Assembly: GCF_900098745.1 (NCBI RefSeq)
Contig: NZ_FQTT01000002.1
Span: forward strand, 1-64,000
DNA: 64,000 nucleotides
Direction: 5' to 3'
DNA from: Actinomyces glycerinitolerans
Lineage (GTDB): Bacteria; Actinomycetota; Actinomycetes; Actinomycetales; Actinomycetaceae
A model generated the notes under the pieces. It was not told the DNA's origin, made no database searches, and saw only the letters and a program-made list of their open reading frames with translations. This document shows positions 16,283 to 24,752 of the stretch, piece by piece (the stretch's first letter is position 1; every line of letters starts with the position of its first letter). Made by a program: the position numbers and the translations under genes.

Positions 16283-18973
16283 ATGCCAGCCACCGCACCC
16301 GCCAGCACTGCCCCGTCCAGCCCAACCACCATCAGTGTGCGCGGCGCCCGCGTGCACAACCTCAAGAACATCGACGTCGAGGTGCCGCTGGGGAAACTGG
16401 TGACGGTGGCGGGCGTGTCCGGGTCGGGCAAGTCCTCCCTGGCCCTGGGGGTGCTCTACGCGGAGGGCGCCCGCCGCTACCTGGAGTCGCTGTCCACCTA
16501 CACGCGCCGGCGCCTGACGCAGGCGGCCCGCCCCGACGTCGACGAGGTCCTCCACGTCCCCGCCGCCCTGGCCCTGCACCAGCGTCCGCCCGTACCCGGC
16601 GTGCGCTCCACCTTCGGCACCTCCACCGAGGTGCTCAACTCGCTGCGCCTGGCCTACTCGCGCCTAGGTTCGCACTGCTGCCCCAACGGCCACCCCAATG
16701 CGCCCAGCACCGACGTCGCCCTCGAGGTCCCCACCACCTGCGCCACCTGCGGGGTGGAGTTCTACGGTCCGGGCGCCGAGATGATGGCCTTCAACTCCGA
16801 GGGCGCCTGCCCCCGCTGCGAGGGCACCGGCGTCGTGCGCACCGTGGACGAGGCGAGCCTGGTGCCCGACGAGTCGCTGTCCATCGATGAGGGCGCCGTC
16901 GCCCCCTGGCAGAACCTGATGTGGTCGCTCATGAAGGACGTGGCCCGCGAGATGGGCGTGCGCACGGATGTGCCGTTCCGCGAGCTGACGGAGCAGGAGC
17001 GGGAGATCGTGTTCCACGGCCCCGCCGAGAAGAAGCACATCCTCTACGTCAACGAGAAGACCGACGTCGCCGCGGAGATGGACTTCACCTACTACAGCGC
17101 GGTGCACACGGTGGAGAACGCCCTGTCCAAGGTGAAGGACGAGCGGGGCATGAAGCGGGTGGAGAAGTTCCTCCACGAGGCCGTCTGCCCGGACTGCGGC
17201 GGCTCCCGCCTGTCGGAGGCGGTGCGCTCCACCAAGGTGAGCGGCATCGGCCTGGACGAGGCCTGCCGGCTCCCGCTGGGCGAGCTAGTGGAGTGGGTGG
17301 CCGGCATCCCCGACACCATGCCGGAGGAGCTGGTGGCCATGGCCCGGCAGATCGTCGACGAGCTGACCGTCACCGCCCGCCGCCTGCTGGATCTGGGCCT
17401 GGGCTACCTGAGCCTGGACCGGGCCTCCTCCACCCTGTCCACCGGGGAGCGGCAGCGCGTCCAGCTGGCCCGGGCCGTACGCAACCGCACCACCGGGGTG
17501 CTCTACGTGCTCGACGAGCCGAGCATAGGCCTGCACCCGGCCAACCTGGACGGTCTGACCGGCGTGGTGCGCGACCTGCTGGCGGACGGCAACTCGGTGC
17601 TGGTGGTCGATCACGACGTCGCCCTGCTGCGCGAGGCCGACTGGTTGCTGGAGATCGGTCCGGGCTCGGGGCAGGCGGGTGGCGAGATCGTGGTCAACGC
17701 GCCGGTGGAGCGGGCGGTTGCCGACCCGGCCAGCCGCATCGCCCCGTTCATCACCGGCCGGGCGGAGGTCGTATGCCGCGAGCGCGCCGAGGCCGCCGAG
17801 GCCTTCGCCCACGGCGCCATCCACCTGGAGACCGCACCGATCCATACGGTCCACGCGCTCGACGTCGCCATCCCCGAGCAGCGGCTCACCGCCGTGACCG
17901 GCGTGTCCGGCTCCGGCAAGACCACCCTGGTGCTGGAGTCACTGGTGCCGGCGCTGCGCGCGCTCGCCGACGACGCCCCCCTACCCGCCCCGGCCACCTC
18001 CATCCAGACCGAGCAGACACAGCGAGTGGTCGTCGTCGACGCCTCCCCCATCGGCACGAACGTCCGCTCAACCGTGGCCACCTACTCCGGGGTCATGGAC
18101 GAGCTGCGGCGCGTGTACGCGCGCACCCCGGCCGCGCGCCAGGCGGGGTTGAAGGCCGGCGACTTCTCCTACAACACCGGCTCGCTGCGCTGCGATCACT
18201 GCGACGGGACCGGCCAGATCGTCCTGGACGTGCAGTTCCTGCCCGACGTCGACATCGTCTGCCCCCAGTGCGGCGGCTCCCGCTACGGCGAGGCGGCGCG
18301 TGAAATCCGCCGAGTGCCGGGCGGCGGGGCCGCAGGCGCCCGGGCGGCGGGCGACCGGCAGGCCGACGGGGGCGATGGCCACCAGACAAACGGGGACGAC
18401 GACGGCCGGGATGACGCGGGACTGTCCCTGCCGGAGCTACTGGCGCTGACGGTGGACCAGGCCGAACGGGTCTGTGCCGACCTGCCCAGGGTGCGCCGCC
18501 ACCTGCGCCTGCTGTCCGAGCTGGGACTGGGTTACCTGACGCTCGGGGAGACGACGACGGCCCTGTCCGGCGGCGAGGCGCAGCGGTTGAAGCTCTCGGC
18601 CGACCTGGGCCGCGACCAGCACGGCACGGTGTTCGTGCTCGACGAGCCGAGCATCGGCCTGCACCCGCTGGACGTGCGCGTGCTGCTGGGGGTACTGGAC
18701 CGGCTGGTGGAGCGGGGCGCAAGCGTGGTGGTCATCGAGCACGACCTGGACATGATCGCCAACGCCGACTGGGTCATCGACATGGGCCCGGGCGGCGGCG
18801 AGGCGGGCGGCCGCGTGGTCGCCGCCGGCACCCCGGAGCAGCTGGCCGCCGCAGCAGAGCGGAACGCGAACACGGACGGCGTCTTCCCCGCAGACGCAAC
18901 CAGCAGCGTCACTGCCCGTTACCTCGCCGCCCATCTGTCCTACGCAGCCTCCCCCTCCCGCCGAGGTCGGTAG
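16283..18973 (+). CDS. UvrA-like ABC ATPase (excinuclease UvrA paralogue)
   Basis: This protein has 896 residues from ATG at 16283. Both ATPase heads are complete: Walker A GVSGSGKSS near residue 45 with signature STGERQRVQLARA near 385, and Walker A GVSGSGKTT near 541 with signature LSGGEAQRLKLSADLG near 760. Each is followed by a VLDEPSIGLHP Walker B, which is diagnostic for UvrA. Zinc-module cysteine pairs appear as CPRCEGTG, CPDCGGSRL, CDHCDGTG and CPQCGGSRY. Housekeeping UvrA has about 950 residues with a larger UvrB-binding region. The shorter insert between Walker A and the first signature resembles UvrA2-type paralogues, which are implicated in damage tolerance or drug resistance. A charged linker (about 680-705) is species-specific. 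The stop codon lies inside a dispersed repeat unit. Confidence 0.88.
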   Translation: MPATAPASTAPSSPTTISVRGARVHNLKNIDVEVPLGKLVTVAGVSGSGKSSLALGVLYAEGARRYLESLSTYTRRRLTQAARPDVDEVLHVPAALALHQRPPVPGVRSTFGTSTEVLNSLRLAYSRLGSHCCPNGHPNAPSTDVALEVPTTCATCGVEFYGPGAEMMAFNSEGACPRCEGTGVVRTVDEASLVPDESLSIDEGAVAPWQNLMWSLMKDVAREMGVRTDVPFRELTEQEREIVFHGPAEKKHILYVNEKTDVAAEMDFTYYSAVHTVENALSKVKDERGMKRVEKFLHEAVCPDCGGSRLSEAVRSTKVSGIGLDEACRLPLGELVEWVAGIPDTMPEELVAMARQIVDELTVTARRLLDLGLGYLSLDRASSTLSTGERQRVQLARAVRNRTTGVLYVLDEPSIGLHPANLDGLTGVVRDLLADGNSVLVVDHDVALLREADWLLEIGPGSGQAGGEIVVNAPVERAVADPASRIAPFITGRAEVVCRERAEAAEAFAHGAIHLETAPIHTVHALDVAIPEQRLTAVTGVSGSGKTTLVLESLVPALRALADDAPLPAPATSIQTEQTQRVVVVDASPIGTNVRSTVATYSGVMDELRRVYARTPAARQAGLKAGDFSYNTGSLRCDHCDGTGQIVLDVQFLPDVDIVCPQCGGSRYGEAAREIRRVPGGGAAGARAAGDRQADGGDGHQTNGDDDGRDDAGLSLPELLALTVDQAERVCADLPRVRRHLRLLSELGLGYLTLGETTTALSGGEAQRLKLSADLGRDQHGTVFVLDEPSIGLHPLDVRVLLGVLDRLVERGASVVVIEHDLDMIANADWVIDMGPGGGEAGGRVVAAGTPEQLAAAAERNANTDGVFPADATSSVTARYLAAHLSYAASPSRRGR

Positions 18974-19006
18974 AAGTTACGTGCCGAGGTCGGTTCAAAT
19001 GACGCG
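18961..19006. repeat. Dispersed 23-bp repeat, 2 units (site 1)
   Basis: Two units start at 18961 and 18984 (period 23), each with CCGAGGTCGG at the head and GAAGTTACGTG or CAAATGACGCG after it. The first unit contains the TAG stop codon of the uvrA-like gene, so its last residues (GRRGR) are encoded by repeat DNA. Confidence 0.75.
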
Positions 19007-19061
19007 TCGACGACTGCCCTCCGATTCCCGCCGGCCTGCGAGTCGCCTGTCCGGAGACACA

Positions 19062-19184
19062 GTGTCCAAATCTATGACAAACGACCGTTGACGCCCGCCA
19101 GACCCGATCCGGCGCCCGCATGATTCCAACGATTCGTCCGCAGCGACCGACATCGCCGGACCCGTTTGTCATAGATCCGGACAC
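19062..19184. repeat. 123-bp inverted-repeat element 3 (MITE-like, different ends)
   Basis: Arms of 22 bp, GTGTCC-N2-ATCTATGACAAACG at 19062-19083 and the complement at 19163-19184, differ at only two bases and enclose 79 bp. Total length and arm length equal those of the elements at 6458 and 20674, although the arm sequence differs. Part of the interior (CGCAGCGACCGAC, 19140-19152) resembles element 1. It lies between the convergent uvrA-like gene and the RHH gene. The rest of the 313-base gap (18974-19286) shows nothing coding. Confidence 0.7.
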
Positions 19185-19286
19185 CCCGACCACACATCCG
19201 GACTACGTCCCGTCAGTCGACCGGTATGACCCCCACAAAACAGCGGCCCCTCCACGAGAGCCCTCATCGATCCCATCACCGCAGCG

Positions 19287-19547
19287 TTACCTACCATCTG
19301 CCCCGACAGAACTCGCACCATCGCCATCCCGGGCGCCGTCGGCGCCCTCCACGTCCTTCCGGGGCCGGCCCCTACCCCGCATGGGAGCGGCCTTTACGCC
19401 CCGGCCGGCGTCGTCGAGCGCGCGGCGCAGGATGATCTCGATCTGCGCATTGACCGAGCGCAGGTCGTCGGCGGCCCACTTGGCGATGGCCGCGTGGACC
19501 GCCGGGTCGAGGCGCAGCAGGACCTGTTTGCGCTTACCGCCCGTCAT
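19287..19547 (-). CDS. Ribbon-helix-helix (Arc/MetJ-like) protein paired with the SPFH gene
   Basis: The protein has 86 residues. Residues 4-45, [20 protein letters not shown] followed by an [14 protein letters not shown] helix, give the beta-strand and two helices of a ribbon-helix-helix DNA-binding domain, as in Arc or HicB C-terminal domains. Residues 50-86 are Gly/Arg/Asp-rich and probably disordered. It starts 30 bases after the SPFH stop in the same direction, so the two are probably co-transcribed; this pairing recurs in actinobacteria. It may autoregulate the pair. No toxin-like partner is adjacent. Confidence 0.75.
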   Translation of the reverse strand: MTGGKRKQVLLRLDPAVHAAIAKWAADDLRSVNAQIEIILRRALDDAGRGVKAAPMRGRGRPRKDVEGADGARDGDGASSVGADGR

Positions 19548-19577
19548 CGGCGCCCTCCGTCACCGAGCCGACCGACC

Positions 19578-20537
19578 TCAGGCGTACAGGGAGCCGGTGT
19601 TGACGACTGGCTGCGTGCGCTGGTCGGAGCAGAGCACCACCAGCAGGTTGGAGACCATCTGCGCCCGGCGCTCGTCGTCCATGGAGACGATGTCGTCCGC
19701 CTCCAGGCGCTTTAGGGCCTGGTCCACCATGGTGACCGCGCCCTCCACGATCTGCTCGCGGGCGGCAATGACAGCCCCGGCCTGCTGCCGCTGCAGCATC
19801 GCCTGGGCGATCTCCGGGGCGTAGGCGAGGGAGGAGATACGCACCTCGATGATCTCCAACCCGGCGATCGCCACGCGCGCAGCCACCTCCTCGGCCAACT
19901 CGGCGGAGACCAGGTCGGTGCCGCCGCGCAGGGAGGTCTCGCCGGGGCCGGGCTCGTCGTAAGGGTGGGTGGTGGCCACGTGCCGCAGCGCCGACTCCGC
20001 CTGTGCCTTGATGAAGGCCTCGTACTCCTCGACGGCGAAGACCGCGCGCGCCGTGTCGGCCACCTGCCAAACAACAATGGCCGCGATCTCCACGGGGTTG
20101 CCGTCAAGATCGTTGACCTTGATCTCGTTGGTCTCGAAGTTGTGGACCTTGATGGACACCTTCTTGCCGGACGTCAGCGGCGGCACCAGGACCAGGCCGG
20201 TGCGGCGCACGGTGCCGACGTAGCGGCCGAAGAACTGGCGCACGCTGGTCTGTCCCGGGGCCACGATGACGAAGGAGGAAAACAACAGCAGCGGGATGGC
20301 CAGGCCCACCGAGCCTACGACCAGGCGCGACACCCCACCCGGTTCACCCTGATCCGCGGCGATGGCGCCGGTGATGAAGGCGGCTATAGACAGGCCGAAT
20401 ATCCCCAGCAGCAGGAGCAGCACCAGGAAGGCCGCACCGGATCCGGCGCTGATGGCGGGACGCTCAGCGATGTCGACTCGCCCCTTGACGACGCCGGACT
20501 CCTGCTGGGCGATGGGGGCGTGGGGCGCCGCGGACAT
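19578..20537 (-). CDS. SPFH/band-7 domain membrane protein
   Basis: The protein has 319 residues from ATG at 20537, chosen because GGAGG lies 5 bases upstream; the longer open frame lacks a ribosome site. Two hydrophobic segments lie near residues 35-60 and 75-98. Then come the SPFH/band-7 domain (about 100-260, including [20 protein letters not shown] and [17 protein letters not shown]) and a helical tail with the [19 protein letters not shown] type of coiled coil. SPFH proteins assemble at membranes as flotillin-like scaffolds and often regulate proteases or membrane order. The job of this branch is unknown. The downstream RHH gene is its conserved neighbour. Confidence 0.85.
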   Translation of the reverse strand: MSAAPHAPIAQQESGVVKGRVDIAERPAISAGSGAAFLVLLLLLGIFGLSIAAFITGAIAADQGEPGGVSRLVVGSVGLAIPLLLFSSFVIVAPGQTSVRQFFGRYVGTVRRTGLVLVPPLTSGKKVSIKVHNFETNEIKVNDLDGNPVEIAAIVVWQVADTARAVFAVEEYEAFIKAQAESALRHVATTHPYDEPGPGETSLRGGTDLVSAELAEEVAARVAIAGLEIIEVRISSLAYAPEIAQAMLQRQQAGAVIAAREQIVEGAVTMVDQALKRLEADDIVSMDDERRAQMVSNLLVVLCSDQRTQPVVNTGSLYA

Positions 20538-20591
20538 GATGACCTCCGGTTCGAACCGCTGCGGCGGAGGCGAACCCCTCCCGACTCCCGC

Positions 20592-20625
20592 AGCAGCTAT
20601 AGCAATATGATAGCTATTTTTTGAC
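20592..20625 (-). promoter_or_regulatory. AT-rich promoter/operator region of the SPFH-RHH pair
   Basis: An AT-rich island in otherwise GC-rich DNA contains ATAGC and GCTAT half-sites around AATATGATA (20599-20617) and a T-run. It lies about 60-80 bases upstream of ATG 20537. It could hold the -10 box and an operator for the RHH protein. Half-site symmetry is imperfect, so this is tentative. Confidence 0.3.
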
Positions 20626-20673
20626 GGGAGGCAAGCTCCTTCCCCTGCCGCCACCCACCCGCAGGCCCACGCC

Positions 20674-20796
20674 TGTCACCAGATGCACCACTTTCAATCA
20701 CATCGCGCGCACCACGCTGACAGAAACGACCTGATTCCGCCGAATCACCGAGCGCTCACTACCGGGCAGGCTCCTAAAGTGGTGCATTCCGTGCCA
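20674..20796. repeat. 123-bp inverted-repeat element 2 (MITE-like)
   Basis: The left end TGTCA-N4-ATGCACCACTTTC (20674-20695) and the right end complementary to it (20775-20796, three mismatches at the outer and inner edges) match element 1 at 6458-6580, and the length is identical. The interior is only weakly similar, with GATTC-CGCC-GAATC at 20733-20746. It sits in the gap between the SPFH promoter and the 3' end of the HAD gene. Nothing else is seen in that 327-base gap apart from the AT-rich island near 20600. Confidence 0.75.
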
Positions 20797-20864
20797 CTGC
20801 ATCGCCACACCCCACCCCCTACCACCGCAGTAACACTCTCCTCATCGAGAGCTCGCGCGTGCAG

Positions 20865-21518
20865 TTATGAGCAGCGGCGCGTCGCGGCATCGGCCAGCAG
20901 TTGACGCAACTCATTCAAGTCGCGACACACGACATCGGCCGGCCGCGCTCCGCCAACGCTGACTACGACCATGCCCGCAGCACGCGCCGCCGCTAGCCCG
21001 GACTCAGAATCCTCTACTCCAGCCACCTGCCGCGGCTCGACACTCAGGCGTCGCGCCCCCAGCAGATAACCCTCAGGGTCCGGCTTGCCGCGCACGACGT
21101 CATCAAAGGCGACGATGTCCGGAGGGTGAATGCCGGCGGCACCAAGTCGCGCAAGCGCCAGTCGCCGATAAGCGTTAGTGACCACCGCCCAAGGAATGCC
21201 GTTCTCCTGCATCCACGCGACTAGCCGTAGGGCACCTGGGGCCGGACGCACACCAGAAGTGTCCGCGCACTCGCGCTCCAGATGTGCCGCCACATGCTCG
21301 TCCACCTCCGCAGCAGATATGTCCGGCAGAAACCGCCTGACGGTCGTTGCCGCATCCGGACCATGACACACTGCCAGCACGGCGGCCGGATCAAGATGAT
21401 TGTCCCGCGCCCAGGCCGTCCATGCGGACTCGACGGCATCGTTGGAGTCAATCAAGGTTCCATCCATGTCGAACAGGAGGGCGCGACAGGAGGCAAGATG
21501 ATGCATGAGTGAAGTCAT
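20865..21518 (-). CDS. HAD-superfamily sugar-phosphatase-like hydrolase
   Basis: The protein has 217 residues from ATG at 21518 (another ATG at 21506). Motif I is LLFDMDGTLIDSN near residue 15 (DxDGT, nucleophile and acid Asp). Motif II is VVTNAY near 105. FDDVVRGKPDPEGYLLGARR supplies the motif III Lys near 135, and GVEDSESGLAAARAAGM is motif IV near 165. With a helical cap after motif I it is a beta-phosphoglucomutase/GS1-like subclass I HAD enzyme, probably dephosphorylating a sugar phosphate. It is divergent from a ROK regulator across 47 bases, which suggests shared control by a sugar signal. Confidence 0.85.
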   Translation of the reverse strand: MTSLMHHLASCRALLFDMDGTLIDSNDAVESAWTAWARDNHLDPAAVLAVCHGPDAATTVRRFLPDISAAEVDEHVAAHLERECADTSGVRPAPGALRLVAWMQENGIPWAVVTNAYRRLALARLGAAGIHPPDIVAFDDVVRGKPDPEGYLLGARRLSVEPRQVAGVEDSESGLAAARAAGMVVVSVGGARPADVVCRDLNELRQLLADAATRRCS

Positions 21519-21529
21519 ACATCCATTAA

Positions 21530-21544
21530 ACTCGTACGCCGAGT
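21530..21544. promoter_or_regulatory. Possible operator between HAD and ROK genes
   Basis: ACTCG-TACGC-CGAGT is an inverted repeat with A/T-rich flanks in the 47-base divergent intergenic region. The ROK protein could bind here and control both genes. No second copy is visible. Confidence 0.4.
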
Positions 21545-21565
21545 AAAAAACTAGAGGGAGGCCCC

Positions 21566-22732
21566 GTGGCATCACGACGCACCACTGCCGATCAACTCCG
21601 CTGGACGCTTGCGGCCGACGTCTGCGCGCTGGTGCGCAAGAACCCGGGCATCACCCGTGCGCGGGTCGCTCACCACCTCGGTATCTCCAGCGGAACAGCG
21701 GCCGATCTCGTGACGAGGATGCGTCAGGCAGAACTCCTCGACGAAGGAGAAGCCGTTCCGCACGGGCGCGGCCGCCCCACGGCTGCACTCACTGCGCATC
21801 CCCACGGTCCACTCGTCCTTGCGATCGAGATCGGCGCCACCGATTGGCGCGTATCCACCGCTGGCGTGGACGGCCGACCCGCCACCGTCGCATCGGGCTC
21901 ACACAACGGGAACAGCCCCCGGAGCGTACTCGCCCCGCTCCGTCAAGCTTCAGACGCGGTGGTCGAGCACCATCCCGGCAGAGTGCAGGCTGTGTCCGTG
22001 GCCATCGCCGCGACCGTCCGCGACGGAAACATCGTCCAATCCTCGGTCCTGGACTGGCAGCGGACGAGCCTCGCACCGTTGACCGTGCCGGGCGCCGAAC
22101 TGTTCGTCACCAATGACGGCACCTGCGAGGCCCTGGCGGAGTCGCGCCGCGGCGCCGCTCGCGACGGGCGCAGCGCCTTACACGTAACCGTGCTCAACGG
22201 TGTTGGCGGAGGACTCGTCCTTAACGGAACCCCCGTACTCGGGGCGACCGGCCTAGCCATGGAGATAGGCCATCTTCCTTTCGGCGACCCGGATGCGGTC
22301 TGCGGCTGCGGGGCACGCGGCTGCTGGGACACCGCACTGGGTACAGGCGCGCTGTCCCGGACACTAGGACTGAGCGACTCCGCTACGGCCACCGTCGAGG
22401 CCGCCATCACCCAGGCCGCTCCCCACGATGTTCCCGTCATTGAAGCCGCCGCGGCGAGCCTTGGACGAGGCTTAGCCGGATTGATCAACACCACCGACCC
22501 CGACATCGTCACACTCGGCGGAATCGGCCCGCTTCTGCGTTCACGTTCGCCAAAGGCCTTTGAGGCCGCCCTGGCGAGCGGCCTCATGCGGTGCCTGCGC
22601 GATGACCGCCCGCGTATCGTCTCCGGAGAACTCGGTTCCGACGCCGCATCGATCGGCGCCATCGAAATCGCTCTGGACGCCGTGACGAGCCCCACCGGTC
22701 TCACCGCCTGGGAGGTGAGACGAGCCCAGTAG
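21566..22732 (+). CDS. ROK-family transcriptional regulator
   Basis: The protein has 388 residues from GTG at 21566, with GGGAGG 7 bases upstream. Residues 10-70 form a winged helix (NPGITRARVAHHLGISSGTA). From about 85 on there is a ROK sugar-kinase fold: IEIGATDWRVS (phosphate-binding loop, with changed residues), GVGGGLVLNG near 215, GHLPFGDPDAVCGCGARGC near 235 (the ROK zinc motif GHxx...CxCGxxGC), and GLINTTDPDIVTLGG near 310. The ATP-loop Asp-Gly-Gly-Thr pattern of true kinases is not intact, so this is a repressor of the NagC/XylR type rather than a kinase. The effector is probably a sugar or sugar phosphate. The divergent HAD phosphatase is the obvious target. Confidence 0.88.
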   Translation: MASRRTTADQLRWTLAADVCALVRKNPGITRARVAHHLGISSGTAADLVTRMRQAELLDEGEAVPHGRGRPTAALTAHPHGPLVLAIEIGATDWRVSTAGVDGRPATVASGSHNGNSPRSVLAPLRQASDAVVEHHPGRVQAVSVAIAATVRDGNIVQSSVLDWQRTSLAPLTVPGAELFVTNDGTCEALAESRRGAARDGRSALHVTVLNGVGGGLVLNGTPVLGATGLAMEIGHLPFGDPDAVCGCGARGCWDTALGTGALSRTLGLSDSATATVEAAITQAAPHDVPVIEAAAASLGRGLAGLINTTDPDIVTLGGIGPLLRSRSPKAFEAALASGLMRCLRDDRPRIVSGELGSDAASIGAIEIALDAVTSPTGLTAWEVRRAQ

Positions 22733-22758
22733 CCGTGCCCGGTGTCGGGCTGGCCCCG

Positions 22759-22764
22759 TAGCCT
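22759..22764 (+). promoter_or_regulatory. -10 box, leaderless start of rarA
   Basis: TAGCCT is followed by 6 bases and then ATG 22771, with no ribosome-binding site between. Confidence 0.5.
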
Positions 22765-22770
22765 GGTGCC

Positions 22771-24183
22771 ATGACCCCGCAGGACGCGCCCTCGCTCTTC
22801 GACGCCGCGGCCGACGCCGGCGGCCCGATCGTCGACGACCCCACTCGCCCGCTGGCGGACCGGCTGCGGCCGCGCACACTCGACGACGTCGTCGGGCAGG
22901 ACCACCTGTTGGCCGCGGATGCGCCGCTGGGGCGGATGGTCGCCGCCGGACGCCTGGCCTCGATCATCCTGTGGGGCCCACCCGGCTGCGGGAAGACGAC
23001 GATCGCCCGGCTGCTGGCGGACCGCACCGGCCTGGTGTTCGAGCAGGTGTCGGCCACCTTCTCCGGCGTGGCCGACCTGCGCAAGGTTTTCGCCGCCGCC
23101 GCGCGCCGCCGCGAGGTCGGCCAGGGCACGCTGCTGTTCGTCGACGAGATCCACCGCTTCAACCGCGCCCAGCAGGACTCCTTCCTGCCGTACGTCGAAG
23201 ACGGCACCGTGGTGCTCGTGGGCGCCACCACCGAGAACCCCAGCTTCGAACTCAACGGGGCCCTGCTGTCCCGCTGCCAGGTACTGGTGCTGCACCGCCT
23301 CGACGACGACGCCCTGGCCGAACTCCTTGCCCGCGCCGAGGCGCTGCTCGGTCGGCGACTGCCGCTGACCGACGGCGCCCGTCGCGCGCTGCTGACCATG
23401 GCCGACGGCGATGGGCGCTACCTGCTGGGCATGGTCGAGCAGGTGGTCGGTTACGCGGACTCCCAGGGGGCGACCCCCGACACGGGCGCCGATACGCCCA
23501 CGGGACCCGCCCCCACCGAGCCCGCCGCACTCGATGAGGAGGCGCTGGCCGCCGTCGTCGCCTCCCGGGCGCCCCTGTACGACAAGTCCTCCGAGGAGCA
23601 CTACAACCTCATCTCCGCGCTGCACAAGTCCATGCGCGGCTCCGACCCGGACGCCGCCCTGTACTGGTTGGCGCGCATGCTGGCCGGCGGGGAGGATCCG
23701 CTCTACATTGCGCGGCGGCTGGTGCGCTTCGCCTCCGAGGACGTCGGCATGGCCGATCCCGGCGCGCTGCAGATGACGCTGGCCGCCTGGGACACCTACG
23801 AGCGGCTCGGCTCCCCGGAGGGCGAGCTCGCCATCGCTCAGGCGGTCGTCTACCTGGCGACGGCGCCGAAGTCGATCAGCGTCTACCGGGGCCTGGGGCG
23901 GGCGATGAGGCTGGCGCGGCAAACCGGTTCACTCATGCCGCCGGCACACATACTCAACGCGCCCACCCGGCTGATGAAGGAGCTCGGCTACGGCGAGGGC
24001 TACCAGTACGACCCGGACACCCCCGAGGGCTTCTCCGGCGCCGACTACATGCCGGAGGGCCTGCCGCCGCGCGAGCGGCGCGAGCGCCTGTACGAGCCCA
24101 CCGCCAACGGGCAGGAGCGCCGCATCCGTGAGCGCCTGGCCTACTGGGACGACCTGCGCGCCAAGCTCCGCTCCGACAACTGA
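22771..24183 (+). CDS. rarA: Replication-associated recombination protein A (MgsA/RarA)
   Basis: RarA is an AAA+ ATPase related to clamp-loader subunits that acts at stalled replication forks with SSB and the polymerase. It has 470 residues. PLADRLRPRTLDDVVGQDHL near residue 30 is the family opening. Walker A WGPPGCGKTTIARLL is near 68, Walker B LLFVDEIHRFN near 122, sensor 1 LVGATTENPSFELN near 152, and a C-terminal tetramerisation domain contains YNLISALHKSMRGSDPDAAL near 275 and YQYDPDTPEGFSGADYMPEG near 415. A short Pro/Thr-rich insert sits near 230-250. Housekeeping gene, monocistronic. Confidence 0.95.
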   Translation: MTPQDAPSLFDAAADAGGPIVDDPTRPLADRLRPRTLDDVVGQDHLLAADAPLGRMVAAGRLASIILWGPPGCGKTTIARLLADRTGLVFEQVSATFSGVADLRKVFAAAARRREVGQGTLLFVDEIHRFNRAQQDSFLPYVEDGTVVLVGATTENPSFELNGALLSRCQVLVLHRLDDDALAELLARAEALLGRRLPLTDGARRALLTMADGDGRYLLGMVEQVVGYADSQGATPDTGADTPTGPAPTEPAALDEEALAAVVASRAPLYDKSSEEHYNLISALHKSMRGSDPDAALYWLARMLAGGEDPLYIARRLVRFASEDVGMADPGALQMTLAAWDTYERLGSPEGELAIAQAVVYLATAPKSISVYRGLGRAMRLARQTGSLMPPAHILNAPTRLMKELGYGEGYQYDPDTPEGFSGADYMPEGLPPRERRERLYEPTANGQERRIRERLAYWDDLRAKLRSDN

Positions 24184-24230
24184 TGCCTCAGCAACCACCA
24201 CTCGAGCGCGGGCGGGCCACACGCATTCGG

Positions 24231-24260
24231 TTCACCTTCGTGCATAAGAGTTGCTATACT
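24231..24260 (+). promoter_or_regulatory. Promoter of the mntA-hepT operon, leaderless
   Basis: TTCACC (24231-24236), an 18-base spacer and TATACT (24255-24260) form a good sigma-70-type promoter. ATG at 24267 begins 6 bases after the -10 box, so the mRNA should start at the codon itself. Confidence 0.65.
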
Positions 24261-24266
24261 TAGCCC

Positions 24267-24752
24267 ATGGCGGCACCTTCTTCTGCCTCCGAACTCGCAA
24301 CAATCGCGCGGAAAACCGACGCGGACGTGCGCGAAGCGCGCGCGCGTCTGGTCTCTGCAGTACGTGCCGCCCATCGCGCAGGCATGACGCAAACCGAGAT
24401 CGCCACCCAAATCGGTCGTTCTCAACCCGAGGTGTCGCGCCTCCTCCACTTTCATGGGACAACTCCGCTTGCTCGTTGCTTGCGTGCGCGTCGCGCCGAG
24501 GTGACCAAGTGCATCAAGGAGGCCGGGGGCTCCAACGTGAGGGTTTTCGGTTCGGTAGCCACCGGCAAAGACCACCAGGATTCAGATATCGACCTGCTTT
24601 TTCAAATGGATCACCCCATGAGCCTCATGGAATTGGAGCGGCTCGAGGCCCGCCTTGAAACTATCCTGGGGACCAGCGTCGACCTTGTCCCCGACTCCGC
24701 TGTCGCCCCCTATATGCGCGATCGCGTTCTCCGAGAGGCGGTCCCCCTATGA
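24267..24752 (+). CDS. mntA: MntA antitoxin: HTH plus nucleotidyltransferase
   Basis: This 161-residue antitoxin has a helix-turn-helix at residues about 28-65 (AGMTQTEIATQIGRSQPEVS) and a minimal nucleotidyltransferase domain from about 75 on, with FGSVATGKDHQDSDIDLLF, an exact G-S-x10-D-x-D catalytic motif. The fold's third carboxylate is in SVDLVPD near 140. MntA transfers AMP to the Tyr of the HepT RX4HXY motif and so neutralises it. The stop overlaps the hepT start (ATGA at 24749-24752), indicating translational coupling. Unlike the compact MntA proteins, this one carries its own DNA-binding domain, so it probably represses the operon. A/T content is higher than in rarA next door, a sign of horizontal gain. 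Confidence 0.87.
   Translation: MAAPSSASELATIARKTDADVREARARLVSAVRAAHRAGMTQTEIATQIGRSQPEVSRLLHFHGTTPLARCLRARRAEVTKCIKEAGGSNVRVFGSVATGKDHQDSDIDLLFQMDHPMSLMELERLEARLETILGTSVDLVPDSAVAPYMRDRVLREAVPL

Noticed and set aside
19120-19824. Plus-strand frame over the RHH and SPFH genes
   Set aside because: It runs antisense to two well-supported genes and is Ser/Arg/Thr-rich without any domain.
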